Source: Bin87 sp965204685
GTDB taxonomy: Bacteria; Chloroflexota; Dehalococcoidia; Lucifugimonadales; UBA3495
Direction of reading: 5' to 3'
Assembly (NCBI GenBank): GCA_965204685.1
Contig: OZ242004.1
Coordinates: forward strand, 2,356,001-2,420,000
DNA: 64,000 nt
Shown here: positions 58,630-64,000 of the stretch, in pieces
Layout: every line of letters starts with the position of its first letter
Numbering within the stretch: position 1 is the stretch's first letter
The notes under the pieces: model-generated
The model's input: only the letters and a program-made list of their open reading frames with translations
Database searches by the model: none
What the model was told of the DNA's origin: nothing
Translations under genes and position numbers: made by a program

Positions 58630-60975
58630 ATGCTTGACTACAAACCCAACATCGTCCTCGCCGATCCAGAGGAAAACTACCGCGTTGTCGGCACGCGCCC
58701 GGTGCGCCACGACGGTCCCGACAAGGTCATGGGCCGCGCCCGCTACGCCGCTGACATTCATCTCCCTGGGATGTTGCACGGCAAGATCCTGCGCAGCCCC
58801 CACGCCCACGCGCGTATTCGAGGCATCGATGCCAGCAAGGCGCTGGCATTGCCCGGCGTCCATGCCGTGGTGACTTCCGCCGATTTCCCCGAAGTGTCTG
58901 CCGAGATCAAGGACCAGGAGGAAGGTGCGGCGGTCAACTACGGTTTCTACAGCCGCAACGTGATGGCTCGCGAAAAGGCCCTTTACCGCGGGCACGCGGT
59001 CGCCGCCATCGCTGCCGACTCGCCCCACCTGGCGGAAGAAGCCCTGGCGTTGATCGAGGTGGACTGGGAGGTCCTGCCTGCCGTCCTTACGGCGCAGGAA
59101 GCCATGGCCGACGGGGCCCCGGCGGTCCACGAACGCCTGATGACCCTGTCCAACCCGGCGCAGCGCTCGGGCGGTTGGGCTGAGGAAGGGGCCGGCGGGT
59201 CCAACGTGTCCAACCACTTCCAGTTCACTTCAGGCGACTTGGAGGCTGGTTTCGCCGAAGCCGACGTCATCGTGGAGCGGGAATATCATACCCGTCAGGT
59301 CCATCAGGGTTACATCGAGCCTCATTCCGCCACTGCCCGCTGGAATACTGATGGCACCGTGACCATCTGGGCCAGCAGCCAGGGCCATTTCGCCCTGCGC
59401 GATCACACCAGCCGCATCCTCGGCGTGTCCGTGGGCCAGGTGAACGTGGTCCCCATGGAGATCGGCGGCGGGTTTGGAGGCAAGGGACAAGGCGGTTGCT
59501 ACCTGGAGCCCGTCGTTGGCGCACTGGCCCGCAAAACCGGCCGCCCCGTCAAGATCGCCATGACCCGGACCGAGGTATTTACCGGTACCGGTCCCACTTC
59601 CAGCAGCCATATCAAGGTAAAGGTGGGCGGAACCCGCGACGGCCGGTTCACGGCGGCCCAGGCGACGCTGATCTACGAAGCCGGAGCGTTTCCCGGTTCG
59701 CCGGTGCCCAGCGGTTGCCGCACCATGTTCGCTCCCTACAACATTGCCAACGGTTTCGTCGAGGGTTACGACGTGGTGACCAACGTACCCAAGGCCGCTG
59801 CCTACCGCGCCCCCGGTTCGCCGGCTGCCTCTTTTGCCGCCGAGCAGGCCATCGACGAGTTGTGCGAAAAGCTGGGGGTGGATCCCGTGGAGTTCCGCCT
59901 CAACAATGCTTCCAAGGAGGGCAGCCGGCAGATTGGCGGCCCGGCCTTCCGGCGTATCGGCATGGTGGAAATCTTGCAGGCTACCCAGGAACACCCTCAC
60001 CTGACGTCGCCCGTACCCGAGCCCTCCGGGCCCGGCCGTGTCACTGGCCGCGGCATCGCCGCCGGCGCCTGGTTCAACGGCACCGGTCCGGCCACCGCGG
60101 TAGCCAGCGTGATGCCCGATGGCACGGTGAGCCTGATCGAGGGTTCGCCCGACATCGGCGGTTCCCGCGCGGCGATGGCAATGCACGTCGCGGAGGTCCT
60201 GGGGCTGCCGGCCGAGCGCATCAAGCCATCCATCGTGGACACCGACAGCATCGGGTACAGCAGCGGCGCCGGCGGCAGCGGCGTCACCTTCAAGATGGGC
60301 ACCGCCGTCTACCAGGCCGGCGAGGAAGTCCGCCGTCAGATGATCGAGCGCGCCGCCCGGATTTGGGACGTTCCGGTCGAGGACGTCGAGTACCAGGAGG
60401 ACGGCACCCTGGCCCACCGCTCCGACGACGCCCTCCGTATGACCTTCGACCAGTTGGCCCGGCGTCTCAACGGAACCGGCGGCCCCATCGTCGGACACGG
60501 CGCGGCCAACCCGGCCGGCGTCGGCAATGCCTTTGCCATCAACATCGCCGACGTTGAGGTCGATCCCGATACCGGCAAGGTGGAACTGCTGCGCTTCACC
60601 GCCATCCAGGACTGCGGCAAGGCGATCCACCCCAGCTACGTGGAGGGCCAGATCCAGGGCGGAGCCGTCCAGGGCATCGGCTGGGCGCTGAACGAGGAGT
60701 ACTTCTTCGACGACGACGGTCAGATGCTCAACTCGTCCTTCCTGGACTACCGCATGCCCACCGCGCTGGACCTTCCCATGATCGACACCGTCATCGTCGA
60801 AGTGCCCAACCCCGGCCATCCCCTGGGCGTGCGCGGCGTCGGCGAGGTATCCCTGGTTCCGCCCATGGCCGCCATCGGCAACGCCATCGCCCGGGCGACG
60901 GGGGCCAGGCTCGAAAGCCTGCCCATGAACCCAGGAGCGGTGCTGGAAGCGCTGTGGGGGCAGGACGGCTCATAG
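58630..60975 (+). CDS. Molybdenum hydroxylase (xanthine dehydrogenase-type) large subunit
   Basis: 781-residue molybdopterin-binding subunit of the xanthine/aldehyde oxidase family. N-terminal a/b hammerhead domain (YAADIHLPGMLHGKILRSPH, then AHARIRGIDAS), cofactor-binding GGGFGGKGQGGCYLEPVVG and AAAYRAPGSPAASFAAEQAI, GVTFKMGTAVYQAGEEVRRQ, and catalytic Glu in GVRGVGEVSLVPPMAAIGNA. The AYRAPGS loop differs from the selanyl/Cys loop of CO dehydrogenase, so CO oxidation is not supported. No FAD or FeS subunit gene is adjacent. Start ATG at 58,630 with a gggaggt site. Confidence 0.88.
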   Translation: MLDYKPNIVLADPEENYRVVGTRPVRHDGPDKVMGRARYAADIHLPGMLHGKILRSPHAHARIRGIDASKALALPGVHAVVTSADFPEVSAEIKDQEEGAAVNYGFYSRNVMAREKALYRGHAVAAIAADSPHLAEEALALIEVDWEVLPAVLTAQEAMADGAPAVHERLMTLSNPAQRSGGWAEEGAGGSNVSNHFQFTSGDLEAGFAEADVIVEREYHTRQVHQGYIEPHSATARWNTDGTVTIWASSQGHFALRDHTSRILGVSVGQVNVVPMEIGGGFGGKGQGGCYLEPVVGALARKTGRPVKIAMTRTEVFTGTGPTSSSHIKVKVGGTRDGRFTAAQATLIYEAGAFPGSPVPSGCRTMFAPYNIANGFVEGYDVVTNVPKAAAYRAPGSPAASFAAEQAIDELCEKLGVDPVEFRLNNASKEGSRQIGGPAFRRIGMVEILQATQEHPHLTSPVPEPSGPGRVTGRGIAAGAWFNGTGPATAVASVMPDGTVSLIEGSPDIGGSRAAMAMHVAEVLGLPAERIKPSIVDTDSIGYSSGAGGSGVTFKMGTAVYQAGEEVRRQMIERAARIWDVPVEDVEYQEDGTLAHRSDDALRMTFDQLARRLNGTGGPIVGHGAANPAGVGNAFAINIADVEVDPDTGKVELLRFTAIQDCGKAIHPSYVEGQIQGGAVQGIGWALNEEYFFDDDGQMLNSSFLDYRMPTALDLPMIDTVIVEVPNPGHPLGVRGVGEVSLVPPMAAIGNAIARATGARLESLPMNPGAVLEALWGQDGS

Positions 60976-61003
60976 TCTTTTGGCCCATCCTCGGAAACAA
61001 TGA

Positions 61004-61034
61004 AGGGGCGAGTGCTCACTCGCCCCTGTTCTTT
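61004..61034 (+). terminator. Intrinsic terminator after the molybdenum hydroxylase gene
   Basis: A 10-bp perfect stem (AGGGGCGAGT with ACTCGCCCCT) and 4-base loop, followed by GTTCTTTT. It is also a copy of the GGGGCG…CGCCCC palindrome seen at 939 and 62,562. Confidence 0.75.
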
Positions 61035-61059
61035 TGCTATCACGGTGCGGATCTGTTGC

Positions 61060-61482
61060 TTACGGCTTCAGCCTCACCAGGAAGCTGGCCTCGCCCAGCG
61101 GCATGCCATCGAAGGCGATGGCGGCCACGTGACGGCCGAGGCGGGTCACCGGGATGCGGAAGGGCTTGATCCAGCGCTGGAAGAAGATGCCTTCGTCCCA
61201 GGTCACTTCCTGGGGCGGCGGGCTGGACAGGCTCGCGCCCGGCGCCCGGATCGTCACTTCCAGTGTGTGCGGTCCGGCGGTGGCGCCGGCGATGCAGAAC
61301 GCCAGTTGGGCGTCCACGTTGGCGAGCACCCGCGGGCCGTCCCCGCTGGGCGGCTCTTCCGGCATGGGGATGTCCACCAGGTCAATTACGCCCTTGAAAC
61401 TCAGGTCGTCGCCGTCCCCTTCCTCGGTTTCCCGGCAGAACAGGGCATATTTCAGGTACACTCCGCTTCGTTCCGTAGTCAA
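61060..61482 (-). CDS. DUF6941-like beta protein, unknown function
   Basis: 140-residue protein with the look of the DUF6941 group: VYLKYALFCRETEEGDGDDL, then SFKGVIDLVDIP, LANVDAQLAFCIAGATAGPH, HTLEVTIRAPG and a late segment RLGRHVAAIAFDGMPLGEAS. It is beta-rich and cytosolic. The role is unknown. Convergent with the molybdenum hydroxylase gene. A same-strand ATG at 61,482 is preceded by weak sequence. Confidence 0.55.
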   Translation of the reverse strand: MTTERSGVYLKYALFCRETEEGDGDDLSFKGVIDLVDIPMPEEPPSGDGPRVLANVDAQLAFCIAGATAGPHTLEVTIRAPGASLSSPPPQEVTWDEGIFFQRWIKPFRIPVTRLGRHVAAIAFDGMPLGEASFLVRLKP

Positions 61483-61588
61483 TAGCGGCTCCGTTCAAGC
61501 CCTCTCGGGGCTGGTAATATGTGCGCACGATTTTAGCACCGGGCACAGACCACGGCAAAAACGCCTTCAGAAAACCAGGAGGTGCGAA

Positions 61589-62218
61589 ATGACACTGTCA
61601 GCAGAGAAATTCAGCCAGGGGATGACCACCGAGCAGTACATCGATATCATCAAGGTCAACAAGGACCCGTTCCGCCAGATCCACGCCGGCGTGGACATAC
61701 CCGAGAACGTGCTTGACTACTTCAACGGGTTGGAGCAGCCGGTGAACCTGGCGGTCTTCACCTCGGACTGGTGCGGCGACGCCATGTCCACGACGCCGGC
61801 CATCCTGCGCCTGGCCGACGCCAGCGACAACATTCGTCTCAGCGTGTTCAATCGGGATGATGAGCTGGAGTTGACCAATAGCTTCCTGCCCGAACACCGC
61901 GCCGGGACCGTGCCGGTGTTCGTGGTGTTTGACGAGGAAATGGGCGAAATCGCGCGGTTCATCGAGACGGCCCGCTCGCTGGTGCCGGCCATTGACGCCA
62001 TGGATGAGATGGTTGCTCAGGCCGCCGCATCGGTTGCCGACGAGGGCGAGCGACGTCAGCAGACCCGAGGCCGACGCACTTCCCATCGCGTCGGCAAAGC
62101 CGCTGAGTGGGGCTCGGTGATCCTCAATGAGTTTCATCAGGTGGTGGCCGATGGGATGGCACTGCCACCCGCCGAACGACCGGCCGAGGGCGGCACCGAA
62201 TGGCCGCCGCAGGAGTAA
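61589..62218 (+). CDS. Thioredoxin-family protein with single active-site Cys
   Basis: 209-residue protein whose central domain has the thioredoxin fold: NLAVFTSDWCGDAMSTTPAI, LRLADASDNIRLSVFNRDDE, and AGTVPVFVVFDEEMGEIARF (cis-Pro). The usual CxxC is WCGDA, so only the first Cys is present and a dithiol mechanism is not possible. The family includes DUF899-like and thioredoxin_9 proteins. A charged C-terminal tail (RRQQTRGRRTSHRVG) follows. ATG with a ccaggagg ribosome site, 8 bases before the next gene. Confidence 0.75.
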   Translation: MTLSAEKFSQGMTTEQYIDIIKVNKDPFRQIHAGVDIPENVLDYFNGLEQPVNLAVFTSDWCGDAMSTTPAILRLADASDNIRLSVFNRDDELELTNSFLPEHRAGTVPVFVVFDEEMGEIARFIETARSLVPAIDAMDEMVAQAAASVADEGERRQQTRGRRTSHRVGKAAEWGSVILNEFHQVVADGMALPPAERPAEGGTEWPPQE

Positions 62219-62226
62219 GTGAGCCA

Positions 62227-62538
62227 ATGTCAGACGATGCCGTTACCATCATCACCATGGAAGATATGGCGGTGGTATTCTCCGTGACCGACGATTTCGG
62301 CATTCACCGCGAGTCGGTGAGCGTGGAGCTGTCGCGTGAAGATCCCGGCGAGGTCAGCGTGACTGAGCGCGGCGCCGTGGAGATAACTTTGCCGGTCAGC
62401 CAGGCCCCGGTCGATTTCGCGCCCACCATCCGAACCGAGCTGGAGTCGCGCGGTTATTCGCACAACCCCGGCCAGGTGGTTACCAACGAAGGCGATGGCG
62501 GCGGCGGCGAAGAGGACGAGGACGACTGGCTGGCCTGA
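62227..62538 (+). CDS. Small acidic protein, unknown function
   Basis: 103-residue acidic protein. Segments VTIITMEDMAVVFSVTDDFG and SVSVELSREDPGEVSVTERG suggest a small beta fold, ending in a very acidic Gly-rich tail (GDGGGGEEDEDDWLA). No family recognised. It follows the thioredoxin-like gene by 8 bases and probably shares its message. Ends before a 28-base palindrome. Confidence 0.5.
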   Translation: MSDDAVTIITMEDMAVVFSVTDDFGIHRESVSVELSREDPGEVSVTERGAVEITLPVSQAPVDFAPTIRTELESRGYSHNPGQVVTNEGDGGGGEEDEDDWLA

Positions 62539-62561
62539 CCCGCCGACTTTGACTCAATCGT

Positions 62562-62589
62562 GCAGGGGCGAATGATCATTCGCCCCTGC
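62562..62589. terminator. Perfect 28-base palindrome between convergent genes
   Basis: GCAGGGGCGAAT at the left arm matches ATTCGCCCCTGC at the right arm around GATC, a fully self-complementary unit. It sits between the small acidic gene and the minus-strand sugar-binding-like gene, so it could terminate both. It is one of three similar palindromes in the window. Confidence 0.6.
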
Positions 62590-62615
62590 GTGTTGTGACG
62601 GTCTACGGCGAAAGG

Positions 62616-63140
62616 TCAGTAACCCGCTTCCCGCCACTCGAAGGCCAGGTTGGCGTAGCGGACGAACACCGCTCCGCCGGGTGCAGCCAGCGGGCCGTTC
62701 ATCGCCAGGATCGCGATGGTGATCTCGTCGCCGGGCTTGGGTTCGGTGGATACCACCACACGCTGGGGAACGTTGAACCCCTGTACCGTGGCGCGTTCCC
62801 GGTCGCACTCGCCGTTGATCCAGATCTCGCCGTAGTCGTCGATGCACGACTCGAACAGGCAGCGGGCGCCTTCCAGCGGCCGGCCGCCGACGGTTTCCGG
62901 CAGAGTCGCCTTGATGCGGTACCAGATGAACGACACGCCGCGTCGTCGCCATGCGCCCAGGTCGCTGCAATCTTCCCAGCCGGAGTCGTCGTAATCCGGC
63001 AGGCGACACGGCGAACCCTCCGCCTCGGCGACGATGCCCTCATTGGGTTCGTCGGGCACGAATCCGTGCGCCACTTTCCACTGGCCGCCGACGGCTGCGA
63101 GGTCGCCAGCGTTCTGCAAATCTAACGTAGCTCGTGGCAT
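62616..63140 (-). CDS. Glycoside-hydrolase-2-like sugar-binding-domain protein
   Basis: 174-residue protein that looks like an isolated jelly-roll sugar-binding domain as in GH2 beta-galactosidases: LPDYDDSGWEDCSDLGAWRR, then GVSFIWYRIKATLPETVGGR, FESCIDDYGEIWINGECDRE and FNVPQRVVVSTEPKPGDEIT. No catalytic domain or signal peptide. Binding of sugars is inferred from the fold. On the minus strand, upstream of it lies the F420-reductase gene. Confidence 0.65.
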   Translation of the reverse strand: MPRATLDLQNAGDLAAVGGQWKVAHGFVPDEPNEGIVAEAEGSPCRLPDYDDSGWEDCSDLGAWRRRGVSFIWYRIKATLPETVGGRPLEGARCLFESCIDDYGEIWINGECDRERATVQGFNVPQRVVVSTEPKPGDEITIAILAMNGPLAAPGGAVFVRYANLAFEWREAGY

Positions 63141-63183
63141 GGTGTTTCCTCCAGTCCGGTTTGAGGGGATCTGTTTCTATGTT

Positions 63184-63831
63184 TCAGACGCCGGTGATCC
63201 GCACCCCCGAGTGCGTGCGGTAACGCCGGTTGATGTTGACCAGCAGAGGGGTGATCTGCTCCACGTATTTGGCGTTATAGAGAGCGCCGGCATCCACGGG
63301 ACGCAGGTTGGGTATCTTCCGCGTCAGGTCGACCACGACCTGCTTGGCGTCCTCGTCGTCGCCGCAGATGACGACGTCCTCGTCCAGCGTGACGCCGGGC
63401 TTCAGCAGTTCCTCGGCGGACACGTTCTGGAAGGCGGCGACCACCTTGGAACCGGGGGCCGCAGCTTGCGCCTCTTCGGCAGCCGAACCCGCTTCCACTT
63501 CCTCAGCGATGGCGCCCACGCCCCGTTCGAACCGCATGGGAGCGATCACCGTGACCACTACCTTGCCGTCCAGGGCGTCGCCGACGCCGGCAATGGTTGG
63601 CGACATGCCGTTGTAAGGCATGGTCAGGAACACCACATCGGATTGCGCCGCAGCCTCGGGGTTCACCGCTCCGGAGATAGCGGCGCCAGGGGCCAGGGCC
63701 AGCAACTCGTCGGCGGCCTCCTGCGCCCGACCGGCGTCCCGTGATCCGATGACCACCGCGTCACCTGCCATTGCCAGGCGCAGCGCCAATCCCTTGCCTT
63801 CCGGTCCGGTGCCTCCCAAAAACGCCAGCAT
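63184..63831 (-). CDS. npdG: NADPH:coenzyme F420 oxidoreductase
   Basis: 215-residue reductase exchanging hydride between NADP(H) and F420. N-terminal Rossmann motif MLAFLGGTGPEGKGLALRLA with SRDAGRAQEAADEL for NADP, VVFLTMPYNGMSPTIAGVGD, VTVIAPMRFERG and a C-terminal GALYNAKYVEQITPLLVNIN. The layout fits the Fno/NpdG family. It implies F420 is used by the cell, in line with Chloroflexota and Actinobacteria. ATG with ggaggag ribosome site. Confidence 0.85.
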   Translation of the reverse strand: MLAFLGGTGPEGKGLALRLAMAGDAVVIGSRDAGRAQEAADELLALAPGAAISGAVNPEAAAQSDVVFLTMPYNGMSPTIAGVGDALDGKVVVTVIAPMRFERGVGAIAEEVEAGSAAEEAQAAAPGSKVVAAFQNVSAEELLKPGVTLDEDVVICGDDEDAKQVVVDLTRKIPNLRPVDAGALYNAKYVEQITPLLVNINRRYRTHSGVRITGV

Positions 63832-63893
63832 CTATTTCTCCTCCGGGTAATTTGCGGCGCAAGTATATCATCGCCGGCCGTGGCGGCACCCTG

Positions 63894-63902
63894 TGTTACA
63901 AT
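63894..63902 (+). promoter_or_regulatory. Extended -10 promoter for the last gene
   Basis: TGTTACAAT fits an extended -10 element; the ATG of the VOC gene is 56 bases downstream of it. Confidence 0.4.
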
Positions 63903-63958
63903 CCGCGAAACACTCCCATGCACTCGGTACGCGGACCATTCGTAGGAGGGCTATCGCC

Positions 63959-64000
63959 ATGGCATTCTCACTGAACCACGTTCACCTCAAGACCCCCGAT
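63959..64000 (+). CDS. VOC (glyoxalase-like) protein, 3' end outside window
   Basis: Only 14 residues are visible: MAFSLNHVHLKTPD. The pattern 'xxxHVHLKTxD' is a common start of vicinal-oxygen-chelate dioxygenase/glyoxalase proteins, where the early His is a metal ligand. ATG with a taggagg ribosome site 10 bases upstream. The function cannot be refined. Confidence 0.55.
   Translation, partial: MAFSLNHVHLKTPD

Noticed and set aside
58630..60975. CO dehydrogenase (CoxL) identity for the molybdenum hydroxylase
   Set aside because: The loop reads AYRAPGS rather than the form I CoxL active-site loop with its Cys, and coxM/coxS are absent.

Overview
The window is a compact, high-GC bacterial chromosome segment with short intergenic gaps and many ATGA-type overlaps. 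It has no rRNA or tRNA gene, no CRISPR array and no insertion sequence that I could see. The gene content fits a heterotrophic aerobic Chloroflexota, possibly the SAR202/Dehalococcoidia side. The clues are tandem CaiB/BaiF CoA-transferases, an SCP-X-type thiolase with a DUF35 partner, an Agl23-type glycosyltransferase, an orphan molybdenum hydroxylase subunit, an F420-dependent NADP reductase and a caa3-type oxidase. This placement is an inference from gene families, not from a marker tree.

Layout. 1-2.7 kb: thioredoxin reductase (5' end cut by the window), TauE/SafE permease, AcoX-type NAD-kinase-fold protein. 3-10.2 kb: amidase, then a run for lipid-linked glycan work (Agl23-like protein, HEPN/PaREP1-like protein, UPF0104 flippase-like protein, FAD oxidoreductase). 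10.2-11.2 kb: a toxin-antitoxin island with vapB, a truncated vapC and convergent hicBA. 11.3-15.4 kb: a cysteine-free glutamine-amidotransferase-fold protein overlapping gyrA, then an alpha/beta hydrolase. 15.5-19.1 kb: a large three-part protein (HD-like, chorismate-mutase-like and archaeal-type TrpRS-like), two tiny membrane proteins and the genuine trpS. 20-25 kb: thiolase/DUF35 pair, GNAT, metallo-beta-lactamase, SnoaL-like, acetamidase. 25.1-28.7 kb (minus strand): two CoA-transferases, then a DUF433 antitoxin and a nonsense-disrupted DUF5615 toxin. 29.5-37.1 kb: heme A synthesis (ctaA, ctaB) and the terminal oxidase operon with a subunit IV-cytochrome c fusion and a related stand-alone cytochrome c. 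37.2-42 kb: assorted small enzymes. 42.3-47.1 kb: comEA-comEC-cmk-plsC. 47-51.2 kb (minus strand): NYN nuclease-like gene and the lysine/DAP genes dapB-asd-dapA. 53.4-58.5 kb: a stand-alone NuoE/NuoF pair, a two-component system and a secreted His/Asp-rich protein. 58.6-64 kb: molybdenum hydroxylase large subunit, small unknowns, F420:NADP oxidoreductase and the start of a VOC protein.

The most unusual object is the 739-residue protein at 15,497-17,716. It keeps a HIGH-type motif and a recognisable archaeal/eukaryal TrpRS C-terminal half, but its KMSKS loop is degenerate. It is joined to chorismate-mutase-like and HD-like regions and lies about 400 bp upstream of a normal bacterial trpS. Other points of interest are two degenerate toxin genes beside intact antitoxins, a GC drop confined to the 3' third of gyrA, recurring extended -10 promoters with one possible leaderless start, and dispersed near-identical palindromes.
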